From: Candidatus Tenebribacter burtonii
GTDB taxonomy: Bacteria > Cloacimonadota > Cloacimonadia > Cloacimonadales > TCS61
Direction: 5' to 3'
NCBI GenBank assembly: GCA_030765625.1
Contig: JAVCCF010000117.1
Location: 1-59,378, forward strand
DNA: 59,378 bases
This document shows, piece after piece, positions 29,983 through 39,891 of this stretch. The position numbers and the translations under genes were made by a program. The first letter of the stretch is position 1, and every line of letters starts with the position of its first letter. The notes beneath the pieces were generated by a model, which was not told where the DNA came from, did not search any database, and saw only the letters and a list, made by a program, of their open reading frames with translations.

Positions 29983-32268
29983 ATGAAAGATCAATTCAAT
30001 CAGGTAAAATTCAATGAAGATTTTGAAGAACAGGAAATTAGATTAGCAGATTACTTAAATATAATTGTTAGATTTAAATGGATCGTAGCATCCATTTTCT
30101 TAGCAATTTTTATTGGATCATTTATCTATACAGCAAAAGCACCAAGGATTTATAAAGCAACATCTAAAGTGCTTCTAGAAGAAAAAATGGGAAGTAATCT
30201 TTTTTTTACATCTATGAATAACAAAGCATCTTCAATAAATAATAACATCCAGATATTGCAAAGTTTTCCTGTTATGAAAATTGCGAATCAGATCCTTTCA
30301 AGAAATGATAATTACGATAGCTTTCCAATTTCCCAAATAGAAGGACTCCCTGAATCATACTTGAAAGAGAACATTGAAATTGATACTGAACGGGAAACTG
30401 ACATTCTCATAATAAGTTTTAATTCTACAAATCCAATGGAAGCAAAAGAAGTAGCAAATGCTGCTGCACATGCATTAATGCAGCAAGATATGGATTATGC
30501 CAGAAGAGAATTTAGGAACGCCAGAGAATTTCTAGCAAATCAACTTGATGAACATGATCGTCGATTACGCTCTGCAGAAGAAGAGCTTCGAATCTATAAA
30601 ATTGAACATACTATTTCAATGCTAACAGAAGAAACTCAAAAACTCATAGAGCAAACATCTGATCTTACTGCAATGCTAACCGAAGCACAAACAGAATTAG
30701 ATATCGCAAACAACCATTTAGATTTTCTTAAAGTAGAGTTGAACGTGCAAGACGATTTTCTTGCTGATGTTAATTCTGTGCTCTCATCACCTTTACTTGA
30801 ACAATTAAAAAAAGAAACCATTTCACTTCAAACTCAATATGTAAATTTCCTTACACAATCAGATTATTCGCCAGATCATCCTGAACTCGTTGCATTAAAT
30901 AACTCTATTGAAAGTGCAAAGATAAAATTAAATGAGGAAATCCAGAAAATATTGCAGGTGAAATCAGGTTCTGCAGATCCATTGATGTTCAGATCTAGTC
31001 TAATAGAAAAAATATCTACAGCTCAAATAGAACAAAATATTAAATATACTAAAGTTGTTAGTTTAAGTGAAGCAGTACAAAGATATAATGATAAAATGTC
31101 TCTACTCCCAGATACTGAGCTTCAGTTAGCCAGATTAGACCGGAATTACAAGATCAATGAAAAGACATATACAATGCTTATTGAAAAGTATGAAGAAGCA
31201 AATATCGCTGAGAAATCTAAGCTTGGCAAAATCCGAATCGTTGAAGAAGCACGTGTCCCTGAACTTCCTGTTAAACCAAACAAAAAAATGAATATTATAA
31301 TTGCGATTGTACTTGGCTTGGGTCTTGGAATTGGTGCTGCACTTTTGATTCATTCACTTGATTCAAAGATTAGAACATATGATGACGTTCGTAAATATGT
31401 GTCTTTACCTATTTTGGGGACTATACCTCATATTCAGAGCGATGATATAGAGATTGATAATATTGAGCAAAAGATATCTTCGGCAAAAGGTTCTGAAAAA
31501 GAGTTTTATGAAAAAACACTTCAGCAAGTTCAAACAAGATTGATTACCAATTATTCTCCAAAATCATCAACTGCTGAAGCATTTAGAATTTTACGAACAA
31601 ATATAATTTCACGAAAAAAGAACTCTGATTGCACTACAGTACTCATAACAAGTTCAGGTCCAAAAGAAGGGAAATCCACAATCCAGACAAATTTGGCTAC
31701 CGCATTAGCACAAATGGATGCTAAAGTAATTTTAGTTGATTTGGATCTTAGACGCCCAATGGTTCACACAATCATGGGCTTTGATAAAGAAATAGGTATT
31801 AGTGATTTTCTTATGGATAAATCTATGAGAATAGAAAGTATAATCAAAAAATCTAATATTGAGAATCTCGATATTATAACCAGTGGTCTCATCCCACCTA
31901 ATCCATCGGAGCTGCTTGCTTCAAAACGAATGGATGAAACCATTGAAAAACTTAAAGAAAAATATGAATATATTCTGTTCGATTCACCTCCAGTTATTGC
32001 TGTTACAGATTCAATGATAATGGCAAAGAAAGTGGATTTGTTAATTCTTGTTATTCGCATTGATCAAGCCGATAAGAATGTTGTTATAAGAACGAAGGAA
32101 CTTCTTGATAATATAAAAGTAGATATCACTGGAATTGTAATAAACGGTATTCAGCCACAAAAATATTATAGTAGTTCCGAATATAATTATTATTACTATT
32201 ACTATGGAAAAAGTAAAAAAAATAAATCTAAGAATAAATTCTTCGGCAAAAATAAATCTATTTCTTGA
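29983..32268 (+). CDS. Wzc-like polysaccharide co-polymerase / bacterial tyrosine kinase
   Basis: Wzz domain plus Walker A SSGPKEGKSTIQTNLATALAQ, Walker A' VDLDLRRP, C-terminal Tyr cluster YYSSSEYNYYYYYYG. Confidence 0.92.
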   Translation: MKDQFNQVKFNEDFEEQEIRLADYLNIIVRFKWIVASIFLAIFIGSFIYTAKAPRIYKATSKVLLEEKMGSNLFFTSMNNKASSINNNIQILQSFPVMKIANQILSRNDNYDSFPISQIEGLPESYLKENIEIDTERETDILIISFNSTNPMEAKEVANAAAHALMQQDMDYARREFRNAREFLANQLDEHDRRLRSAEEELRIYKIEHTISMLTEETQKLIEQTSDLTAMLTEAQTELDIANNHLDFLKVELNVQDDFLADVNSVLSSPLLEQLKKETISLQTQYVNFLTQSDYSPDHPELVALNNSIESAKIKLNEEIQKILQVKSGSADPLMFRSSLIEKISTAQIEQNIKYTKVVSLSEAVQRYNDKMSLLPDTELQLARLDRNYKINEKTYTMLIEKYEEANIAEKSKLGKIRIVEEARVPELPVKPNKKMNIIIAIVLGLGLGIGAALLIHSLDSKIRTYDDVRKYVSLPILGTIPHIQSDDIEIDNIEQKISSAKGSEKEFYEKTLQQVQTRLITNYSPKSSTAEAFRILRTNIISRKKNSDCTTVLITSSGPKEGKSTIQTNLATALAQMDAKVILVDLDLRRPMVHTIMGFDKEIGISDFLMDKSMRIESIIKKSNIENLDIITSGLIPPNPSELLASKRMDETIEKLKEKYEYILFDSPPVIAVTDSMIMAKKVDLLILVIRIDQADKNVVIRTKELLDNIKVDITGIVINGIQPQKYYSSSEYNYYYYYYGKSKKNKSKNKFFGKNKSIS

Positions 32269-33058
32269 TGTTCTATCAAAACATCCTGATGGATATCATC
32301 AGATAAGAACAATTTTCTCTGAAATTGAGCTCGCCGATATTATAAATTTTGCTTTGACAAAAAAAAGCACTGTTAAAATTTTGTCAGATATAAACTTTGT
32401 AAGTGCAAAAGAAAATATAATTTACAAAGTTGCGATCTTTATAAAAGAAAAATATAATGTGAAATTTGGTGTAGAAATAGAATTACAAAAAAACATACCC
32501 ATTTCAGCAGGAATGGGTGGCGGAAGCAGTAATGCAGCAAGTACAATCATTGCACTTTCAGAGTTATGGAATCTCAAACTTTCCAAAGAGGAAATGAATA
32601 AGATAGCAGAGAACTTTGGAAGTGATATCAATTTTTTCCTTGAAGGTGGTTGTGCCTTAGGCGAAAACCGTGGAGAGAAAATATCATCTCTTAAGCCAAT
32701 AGATTTAGATAATATCTTCTTAGTAAATCCTGGTTTCGGAATCTCTAGTAAAGAAGCTTATGATGCTGTTTTGTTAGATAATTTTGAAAATGACAATTGG
32801 AATGAATTAATAGAACACGAAAATATTAAGTTGTGCTTTAACAAACTCCAAGAAGGAGTTTGCAAAAAATATCCTGAAATCCAAAAGATAATCGATCATC
32901 TCTTGGAAAACGGAGCTGAGCAAGCAATGCTCTCTGGCAGTGGAGCCACAATAATTGGATTCTGCTCAGACAGAGAAACAGCAGAAAAATTTTCAATATA
33001 CTATTCTGATATGGATTATTGGAATTATATTACTAAAACTAAAAGGAGTACAAAATGA
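32204..33058 (+). CDS. ispE: 4-diphosphocytidyl-2-C-methyl-D-erythritol kinase
   Basis: SSAKINLFLDVLSKHPDGYHQIRTIF, IPISAGMGGGSSNAAST; overlaps previous gene by 65 nt. Confidence 0.93.
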   Translation: MEKVKKINLRINSSAKINLFLDVLSKHPDGYHQIRTIFSEIELADIINFALTKKSTVKILSDINFVSAKENIIYKVAIFIKEKYNVKFGVEIELQKNIPISAGMGGGSSNAASTIIALSELWNLKLSKEEMNKIAENFGSDINFFLEGGCALGENRGEKISSLKPIDLDNIFLVNPGFGISSKEAYDAVLLDNFENDNWNELIEHENIKLCFNKLQEGVCKKYPEIQKIIDHLLENGAEQAMLSGSGATIIGFCSDRETAEKFSIYYSDMDYWNYITKTKRSTK

Positions 33059-33453
33059 ACATTACAGATGTTAAAGTTTTTCTTAGAGAAAGTAATCAAC
33101 TTAAAGCATTCGTCAATATGGTTATAGACGATGCATTCATCATTAGAAACATAAAGGTTATCGAAGGTGATAATGGTCTTTTTGTTGCAATGCCAAGTCG
33201 TAGAGTAAGCTCTGGAGAATATCGTGACATTGCTCATCCGATTAATACCGAAACAAGGAATATGATAGAACGTATTATTATTGAAAAGTATAAAGAAGTA
33301 CTTCAGGAAGCGTTATTATCAGCTAATGAAGGTTCAGACAAAAAGGTTGAAAAATCAGTTGAAGAACCCAAAGAAAAACCAGTTGAAGAACCCAAAGAAA
33401 AACCAGTTGAAGAACCCAAAGAGAAGCCAGTAGAAGAACCAGCTGCAGAATAA
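33055..33453 (+). CDS. spoVG: SpoVG family protein with repeated C-terminal tail
   Basis: MNITDVKVFLRESNQLKAFVNMVIDDAFIIRNIKVIEGDNGLFVAMPSR; tail with three VEEPKEKP units. Confidence 0.95.
   Translation: MNITDVKVFLRESNQLKAFVNMVIDDAFIIRNIKVIEGDNGLFVAMPSRRVSSGEYRDIAHPINTETRNMIERIIIEKYKEVLQEALLSANEGSDKKVEKSVEEPKEKPVEEPKEKPVEEPKEKPVEEPAAE
33358..33429 (+). repeat. Tandem 24-nt coding repeat (3 copies) in the spoVG 3' end
   Basis: gttgaagaacccaaagaaaaacca repeated; third copy has synonymous changes (gagaagccag). Confidence 0.85.
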
Positions 33454-33460
33454 ATATTAA

Positions 33461-34408
33461 ATGTATTCAAGGTTAAAAATTTTTACAGGAAATTCTAATA
33501 TTGAGCTGGTGAATGAGGTTTCAAAATTTTCAGGTATTCCGTTAGGAGATGCTGAAGTTTTTAAATTTTCAAACGATAATTCATTTGTTAAAATCAATGA
33601 GAATGTAAGAGGAGCTGATACATTCATAATACAGTCAACCTGTTATCCTGTAAATGATAGCGTGATGGAATTATTCATCATGATCGATGCACTTAAGCGT
33701 GCATCAGCAGCAAGAATAAATTGTGTAATTCCAATATTTGGTTATGCTCGTTCAGATAAAAAAGATCAACCTGGAGTTGCAATTACTGCAAAATTAATTG
33801 CTGATCTTCTTACAAAAGCAGGTGCTAACAGAATTATAGCAATGGATCTTCATTCAGATCAGATACAGGGTTTCTTTGATATCCCTGTTGATCATCTTTA
33901 TTCAACTCCTATATTTGCTAGATATTTTAAGGCAAATCTTGATCTATCAAATGCTGTTATTGTTTCTCCCGACACAGGTGGAACTGCAAGAGCCAGATTT
34001 TTGGCTGAACGACTTAATTGTTCTTTAGCAATTGGAGATAAACGTAGAATCGGGAATAATGATAAGGCAGAAATATTAAATATTATTGGTGATGTTGAAG
34101 GAAAAATAGCTATTCTTTTTGATGATATTATTGATACCGGTGGTAGTTTATGCAAAATGTCACAAGCACTTATAAATCAAGGTGCAAAGAAAGTTTATGC
34201 TGCTTGTGCTCATGGAATCCTTTCGGGAAATGCCATCAGTAATTTAGAAAAATCACCAATAGAAAAGTTATTCATTACAAATTCAGCTCCTTTAAACAAG
34301 GAGAAAGCAAAATGCAAGAAAATCGTACAGCTTTCTATTGCCGAATTATTAGCTAATGCAATAAAGAAAATTCACATTGAAGAATCTTTAAATATCTTAT
34401 TTAGATAA
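33461..34408 (+). CDS. prs: Ribose-phosphate pyrophosphokinase
   Basis: PIFGYARSDKKDQPGVAITAKLIADLL, MDLHSDQIQGFFDIPVDHL, LFDDIIDTGGSL. Confidence 0.97.
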   Translation: MYSRLKIFTGNSNIELVNEVSKFSGIPLGDAEVFKFSNDNSFVKINENVRGADTFIIQSTCYPVNDSVMELFIMIDALKRASAARINCVIPIFGYARSDKKDQPGVAITAKLIADLLTKAGANRIIAMDLHSDQIQGFFDIPVDHLYSTPIFARYFKANLDLSNAVIVSPDTGGTARARFLAERLNCSLAIGDKRRIGNNDKAEILNIIGDVEGKIAILFDDIIDTGGSLCKMSQALINQGAKKVYAACAHGILSGNAISNLEKSPIEKLFITNSAPLNKEKAKCKKIVQLSIAELLANAIKKIHIEESLNILFR

Positions 34409-34448
34409 AACATAAAATCCACATGGTGGGATTTCAACGGAGGAAGGA

Positions 34449-35117
34449 ATGAACATAAATATTAATGCAGAAAAAAGAGAATTGGGGAAAAGAACGAATC
34501 TTACAGAGTTAAGAAAAAAAGGTTTTATCCCCGGTATAATTTATGGAGCAGGACAGGAAGGAATTAAGATTTCTTTTAATGCACGTGATTATACTCGCGA
34601 ATATAAAAAATCTATCGGAGCAGTTGCATTCTTCGATATTACTGTTGACGGAAAAACATATAAAGCTTTCATTAAGGAAAAACAGATCCATCCATTAACA
34701 AGAGAAATTGTTCATATCGACTTCTTAGAATTTCATAAAGGTAAATCTATTACAATTGAAATTCCAATTAATTTTACTGGTGAAGCACTTGGGATAAAAG
34801 AAGGCGGAGTCTTTGAGATTATTCACAGAACGATCCAGGTTACATGCCTTCCAAAAGATATTCCTGAAGAAATTAGTTTTGATATTTCCAATATGAATAT
34901 TGGTGATTCTATTCACCTTAGCGATCTTACTATTTCTGAGGATATTGCTACAGAACTTTCTGATGAAATAACAATTGCTGTCTTAAGTGTTCCTAAAGTT
35001 ATAGAAGAAGTTGTTGAAGAAGTTGAAGGTGAAGAAGGAATCGAAGGCGAAGGTGTTGAAGGCAAAGAAGGTGATAAAACTGCCGAAGAAGAGAGTTCTG
35101 AAAAAGATTCCAAATAA
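34449..35117 (+). CDS. rplY: 50S ribosomal protein L25/Ctc (long form, acidic tail)
   Basis: L25 N-domain (LTELRKKGFIPGIIYG) plus TL5/Ctc C-domain; tail EGEEGIEGEGVEGKEG. Confidence 0.93.
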   Translation: MNININAEKRELGKRTNLTELRKKGFIPGIIYGAGQEGIKISFNARDYTREYKKSIGAVAFFDITVDGKTYKAFIKEKQIHPLTREIVHIDFLEFHKGKSITIEIPINFTGEALGIKEGGVFEIIHRTIQVTCLPKDIPEEISFDISNMNIGDSIHLSDLTISEDIATELSDEITIAVLSVPKVIEEVVEEVEGEEGIEGEGVEGKEGDKTAEEESSEKDSK

Positions 35118-35698
35118 TGAGATTAGTTGTCGGGCTTGGTAATCCAGGGAAAAAATATAAATCTAATCGGCATAATATTGGTTTTGCCTTTTTGGATTCC
35201 TATCTGAAAAAACTAAATCTTAAATTTAAAAGAAGAATTAAATATGATTATCTGATTTCAGATGATTTGATCTTTATAAAACCTAAAACTTATATGAACA
35301 GAAGCGGAGATGCTGTTACTTCTGTTTTAACAAAATATAGGATAGATGAAATTCTTGTCATTGTCGATGATATTCATCTTCCTATCGGAGAAATTAGAAT
35401 ACGGAAAAGTGGTGGTAATGGTGGTCATAACGGACTTGGCTCCATTGTCAATTCTATCGGCTCTGATGAGTTTGGAAGAATCCGAATTGGAGTTGGGTCT
35501 CCCAAGGGAATAGACCTTTCCAACTATGTTCTTTCTGATTTCTCGAAACAAGAAATTTCAACATTAAACGTTGTTTTTGATCTTTTAAATATTCTACTGG
35601 AAAGTTATCAGAATTCTAATTTTGATCAAATGATAAATGAGTACAGTAAATATAAAAAATCCTATTCTGAGAAAATATTAGAATCTCAGGATCAATAG
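35117..35698 (+). CDS. pth: Peptidyl-tRNA hydrolase
   Basis: LVVGLGNPGKKYKSNRHNIGF, KPKTYMNRSG, GNGGHNGLGSI. Confidence 0.97.
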   Translation: MRLVVGLGNPGKKYKSNRHNIGFAFLDSYLKKLNLKFKRRIKYDYLISDDLIFIKPKTYMNRSGDAVTSVLTKYRIDEILVIVDDIHLPIGEIRIRKSGGNGGHNGLGSIVNSIGSDEFGRIRIGVGSPKGIDLSNYVLSDFSKQEISTLNVVFDLLNILLESYQNSNFDQMINEYSKYKKSYSEKILESQDQ

Positions 35699-35743
35699 AT
35701 AGTAAAATATTATTACTATCTTAAAATGACCAAAGGAGGGAAA

Positions 35744-36028
35744 ATGTTAAATAAGTATGAAAGCATGGTCGTGATCACTCCAACTCTTAGCGAAGAAAAC
35801 GCAAAAAAAGAGAACGAGTCGATAAAAAATTTCATCAAAGAAAATGACGGTGAAATCCTTAATTCTGACGAGTGGGGGAAAAAACGCCTTGCTTATCAAA
35901 TCAACAAATTCAAAGAAGGATACTATTTCATCAATTATTTCACTTTCGATGCATCTAAAGTAACCAAGTTAGACCGATTCTACAAGCTTCATGAGTATGT
36001 TATTCGTTATAATATCCTAACGAAGTAA
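35744..36028 (+). CDS. rpsF: 30S ribosomal protein S6
   Basis: YESMVVITPTLSEE...EWGKKRLAYQINKFKEGYYFINYF; start ATG 35744 after AAAGGAGGG. Confidence 0.95.
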   Translation: MLNKYESMVVITPTLSEENAKKENESIKNFIKENDGEILNSDEWGKKRLAYQINKFKEGYYFINYFTFDASKVTKLDRFYKLHEYVIRYNILTK

Positions 36029-36037
36029 GGAGATGCA

Positions 36038-36490
36038 ATGTCAAAAGAACTAAGATTCCCAAACGTTAATTCTATCATTATTAGTGGAAGATTAACTAGA
36101 GATGTAGAATTACGCTATCTTCCAAATGGAACTCCAGTTGCAAAACTTTCCATAGCTTTTAACAGGAACTTTCAGAAAAATGGAGAGTGGCAACAGGAAA
36201 CAGGTTATATTGATGTAGTTGTTTGGAGTAAACGTGGTGAGCAATGTTCTGAATATTTACACAAAGGAAGCCCTGTACTTGTGGAAGGTTATTTAAAAAC
36301 TCATTCTTATGTTGATAAGAACGAACAAAACAGAAAAGTAACAGAAATTATCAGCAGTAAGGTTTCTTTTCTGGAGAAAGAGAGCTACGGCTCTACTTCA
36401 AATGAAGAATTCCAGCCTTCTGGTAATGATAATAATAAGAATACAAGTCAACCTGTTGCAGAAGTAACAGATGACGATGTACCGTTCTAG
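36038..36490 (+). CDS. ssb: Single-stranded DNA-binding protein
   Basis: SIIISGRLTRDVELRYLPNGTPVAKLSIAFNR and DDDVPF C-terminal tip. Confidence 0.97.
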   Translation: MSKELRFPNVNSIIISGRLTRDVELRYLPNGTPVAKLSIAFNRNFQKNGEWQQETGYIDVVVWSKRGEQCSEYLHKGSPVLVEGYLKTHSYVDKNEQNRKVTEIISSKVSFLEKESYGSTSNEEFQPSGNDNNKNTSQPVAEVTDDDVPF

Positions 36491-36509
36491 ATAATTGAAG
36501 GAGAAAATA

Positions 36510-36926
36510 ATGGCAGAAAAAATAGAAAAAACTAAAATAGAAGCTACTGTAGCTAAGCCAGCTACGGCGAAAACTGAAGAAACCAAAGTAGAAACTACTA
36601 CAGCAAAGCCAGCTGGGGTAAGAACCGAGAGAACTTATTCAAGACCATCAAGACCACCTCAAGATAGAAATAACCGAAGAAGAACTTTTAAGCCGAGAGG
36701 CAAATTTCTTTTTAAAAAGAAAGTATGCTTCTTCTGTAAGAATAAAAATGCTGTAATTGACTACAAAGATGTTGGTTTATTAAAAAGGTTCATTGCTGAA
36801 AGCGGCAAGATAACACCAAGACGTTTTACTGGTGCTTGCACTAAACATCAAAGAAAAATTGCTGTTGAAATTAAAAAAGCACGTCAGATGGCTCTTCTTC
36901 AATATACTGATAAGCATAAATATTAA
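36510..36926 (+). CDS. rpsR: 30S ribosomal protein S18 with long N-terminal extension
   Basis: S18 core [46 protein letters not shown]; about 60-aa low-complexity N-extension. Confidence 0.95.
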   Translation: MAEKIEKTKIEATVAKPATAKTEETKVETTTAKPAGVRTERTYSRPSRPPQDRNNRRRTFKPRGKFLFKKKVCFFCKNKNAVIDYKDVGLLKRFIAESGKITPRRFTGACTKHQRKIAVEIKKARQMALLQYTDKHKY

Positions 36927-36929
36927 GCA

Positions 36930-37796
36930 GTGATTCTCTTAGCTGTAATATCCGTTGTAATTGCAACGTTATCTCCATTTTGGGGATTGATCTTTATAAT
37001 CGCATTTAGTGGCAAATACCAGGGAAAAAGAAATCTGTTCTATTCAGTGTATTTTGGTTTTGTTGTTATACTTTTTCTTTTCAAAGTAATTGATATTATT
37101 TCTTTTATTGATCTGTTAATTGGAGTAGGTTCAACTTCTGCCCTATATTTATGGAGTTTACGCCGTACTTTGAATTTCATTAACGCAATGATCTCAGTTT
37201 TCTTTCTGAATATAATCTATGCAATACTGCGTTTGATTATTCTAGGGAGATATCATACTGAAATAATCGTAGAAGTTATAGATAAATATAAAGAACTTGT
37301 TATGCAATCATTCCAGAATAATGATGAACAGCTAACTTTTGCATTAAAATTCACAGATACATTTCAAGAGCTATTTACAAAATACTATGCTGGAATTTGG
37401 GTTTTTACAATTGTTTTTGCAATCTACATTGGGTCATTATTCCTTTCCAAAAAAGGAAATTTAAAATGGGAACACCGAAAAATAAGAATGCCCTTTTACC
37501 TGATATACATCTTAATAGCAGCTTTAGCTGGATTTCTACTGCCAACCATAAATGCTTCTGGTATTAATGCACTTATCATGATCGCACCATTGTTTTTGAT
37601 ACAAGGAATTTCAATTCTGGATTTTTACTGGGGAGATTTCTTAAAAAAATCTAAATTTCTGCTTTATTTATTGATCTTTTCAATGGTGTTCAATTATTTT
37701 ATATTAATATTAGTTGCTCTTATCGGGCTTACTGATATTTGGTTTAATTTTAGGAAAATAGAAATGGAGGAAATAGATGGAAATAATATTAACTAA
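36930..37796 (+). CDS. DUF2232 (YybS-like) multi-pass membrane protein (GTG start)
   Basis: Multi-TM protein between rpsR and rplI, YybS-like layout. Confidence 0.7.
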   Translation: MILLAVISVVIATLSPFWGLIFIIAFSGKYQGKRNLFYSVYFGFVVILFLFKVIDIISFIDLLIGVGSTSALYLWSLRRTLNFINAMISVFFLNIIYAILRLIILGRYHTEIIVEVIDKYKELVMQSFQNNDEQLTFALKFTDTFQELFTKYYAGIWVFTIVFAIYIGSLFLSKKGNLKWEHRKIRMPFYLIYILIAALAGFLLPTINASGINALIMIAPLFLIQGISILDFYWGDFLKKSKFLLYLLIFSMVFNYFILILVALIGLTDIWFNFRKIEMEEIDGNNIN

Positions 37797-38322
37797 AGAT
37801 ATAAAGGCTTTAGGCGAAGCTGGAATACTTGTAAAAGTAAAAGCTGGTTATGCCAGAAATTACTTATTGCCAAATGGATTTGCAATACCAGCAAATCAAA
37901 AGAATCTCTTAAAAATTGAAGAGATAAAAAAACAAGCTGCTGATGAGAAAATTGCTTTATACGGCAAGTATAAAGAAATCATCAACAAGATTAAAGATGT
38001 TGAACTTACATTTATAAGAAGAGCTGATGAAAGTAATCACTTGTTCGGTTCTGTTTCAGAGAATGATATTGTAACTTCGCTTGCTGAAAAAGAAATTGAT
38101 ATCCATAAAGCAAACGTTATCTTAGAAAAACACCTTAAGGAAGTTGGTACTTTTGATGTTGAAATCAATTTTACTGCTGAATTAAAAACTTCTGTCAAAG
38201 TAAAAATTGGCGTTGAAAATGTTGATATTAAAGAGATAGCCGATAACATTGAAGTTAAAATCAGTGAAAACATAGAAACTGAAAAAGAAGAGAAAAAAGA
38301 AGAAAATACTGAAAATGAATAA
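37777..38322 (+). CDS. rplI: 50S ribosomal protein L9 with acidic tail
   Basis: EIILTKDIKALGEAGILVKVKAGYARNYLLPNGFA; tail ETEKEEKKEENTENE. Confidence 0.97.
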   Translation: MEIILTKDIKALGEAGILVKVKAGYARNYLLPNGFAIPANQKNLLKIEEIKKQAADEKIALYGKYKEIINKIKDVELTFIRRADESNHLFGSVSENDIVTSLAEKEIDIHKANVILEKHLKEVGTFDVEINFTAELKTSVKVKIGVENVDIKEIADNIEVKISENIETEKEEKKEENTENE

Positions 38323-38348
38323 AAAATTTATAAAATAGGGAGGAAAAC

Positions 38349-38897
38349 TTGAAAAAGATAATTAGTATTATTGGGTGGGTAGTTCTACTGCTTACATTTG
38401 CATCTTTAGGACTTTCTTCAGATGATCCTACATTTGGATTTTTCTTTTATCTAGCATTCTTTACCGCTACTTTTGTGTTTGTTTATCTTTATATTAAAAA
38501 ACATCAAAGAAGAACCGAGATAGATCCAAAAAAAATAACTCTCGTTCATAAGATATCCGGTATTGTTTTGCTTTTAGTTGGACTTTTCAGCCCAATTATT
38601 GCATTGAGAAAAATTGATCTTCCTCTTCTGCCAAATGTGTTGATGTTTCTGGCAACAGCAGTATTGATTGGATTAGGTGTATTGGCAATTACTTTGATAA
38701 ATGGCATCAAGCATAAAAAGATATTGGGATATATTATTCTGATCCTCATTGCAACCATACCGGCAATATTTGCAATAACATTCCTACCAGAATATTTCCC
38801 AAATGCATATAATGCTCTTGGGACTTCATACTGGGCAATTGTGTCAGTTTCTATTTTTACTTGGTGGGGATTCTCTCTTTATTTTAAGAAGGATTAA
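38349..38897 (+). CDS. Hypothetical multi-pass membrane protein
   Basis: 182-aa ORF with 4-5 hydrophobic segments, TTG start preceded by GGGAGG. Confidence 0.6.
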   Translation: MKKIISIIGWVVLLLTFASLGLSSDDPTFGFFFYLAFFTATFVFVYLYIKKHQRRTEIDPKKITLVHKISGIVLLLVGLFSPIIALRKIDLPLLPNVLMFLATAVLIGLGVLAITLINGIKHKKILGYIILILIATIPAIFAITFLPEYFPNAYNALGTSYWAIVSVSIFTWWGFSLYFKKD

Positions 38898-38928
38898 ATT
38901 CCTTTGTTATAGCAGTTGATAATTTTCG

Positions 38929-39228
38929 ATGAGATTTTTTAAAACCGGTAATGCAGTTAAAGACTTGGTCTTTAGTATTGTCGGTGAAGAAAACCATGAT
39001 CTTGTAGCTGTTGCATTTGGTTGGAAAACAATAGTTGGTAATTTGCTGGCAGAGCGTGCTTCTATAATTAAATTAGAAAATGGTGTGCTTTTCATTGCTG
39101 TTACCAACAATGTATGGATGCAGGAACTTGTTCTTAGAAGATCTCAACTTATCAGCGATATCAATAGGATATTAGACGTGAAATTATCTAATATTGTTTT
39201 CTTCATAAAACAGAACAAAAAAAGATAA
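38929..39228 (+). CDS. DUF721/DciA-like protein
   Basis: VAFGWKTIVGNLLAERASIIKLENGVLFIAVTNNVWMQELVLRRSQLI. Confidence 0.8.
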   Translation: MRFFKTGNAVKDLVFSIVGEENHDLVAVAFGWKTIVGNLLAERASIIKLENGVLFIAVTNNVWMQELVLRRSQLISDINRILDVKLSNIVFFIKQNKKR

Positions 39229-39241
39229 ACGCAGGTAAACA

Positions 39242-39889
39242 ATGATAAAAATAGCTCCATCTCTTCTTTCAGCAAATTTTGTTCGCTTAGAAGAAGAGAT
39301 AAATAATATTCAAAAAGCAGGTGCAGATATTCTTCATCTAGATGTTATGGATGGTCATTTTGTTCCTAACCTGACTTTTGGCTTACCAATAATTAAGCAA
39401 ATCAAAGATATTGCTCAAATTCCGGTTGATGTTCATCTCATGGTTAACAATCCTGAAGTTTATCTTGAAACACTGGGAGAATGGAATATTGAGTATGTCT
39501 CATTTCATCAGGAAGTTGAAAATCACATTCACCGGCAATTGAAAGTTCTCCAAAAACATGGTGTAAAAGCCGGTATTGCATTAAATCCTGCAACTTCGAT
39601 AGAAACGATTTTTCCTGTAATTACAGATCTTGATTTTGTACTTATTATGAGCGTTAATCCTGGTTTTGGAGGACAGAGTTTTATTCCGTTTGTGTATGAT
39701 AAAATCGAAAAACTTCGTAAATTAGCTAATCAAGTAAATCCTGAACTGGAAATTGAAATTGATGGTGGCGTGAACAATATTAATGCTCCAGAACTTATCC
39801 GTAATGGTACTGATATTCTAGTTGCAGGCTCATATATTTTTGGTTCTGATGATTATAAGAAACAGATACAAAGTTTAAGAAATAAATAA
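39242..39889 (+). CDS. rpe: Ribulose-phosphate 3-epimerase
   Basis: IAPSLLSANFVRLEEEI, LDVMDGHFVPNLTFG, MSVNPGFGGQSFIP. Confidence 0.97.
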   Translation: MIKIAPSLLSANFVRLEEEINNIQKAGADILHLDVMDGHFVPNLTFGLPIIKQIKDIAQIPVDVHLMVNNPEVYLETLGEWNIEYVSFHQEVENHIHRQLKVLQKHGVKAGIALNPATSIETIFPVITDLDFVLIMSVNPGFGGQSFIPFVYDKIEKLRKLANQVNPELEIEIDGGVNNINAPELIRNGTDILVAGSYIFGSDDYKKQIQSLRNK

Positions 39890-39891
39890 TT

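Noticed and set aside
33358-33429. Possible CRISPR-like repeats in spoVG
   Set aside because: Repeats are directly adjacent, in frame and encode VEEPKEKP; there are no spacers.
35696-35725. Hairpin GATAGTAA...TTACTATC upstream of rpsF as an S6:S18 autoregulatory leader
   Set aside because: The known S6:S18 motif needs a CCG in a bulged loop; none is present here, so only a generic AT-rich hairpin can be claimed.
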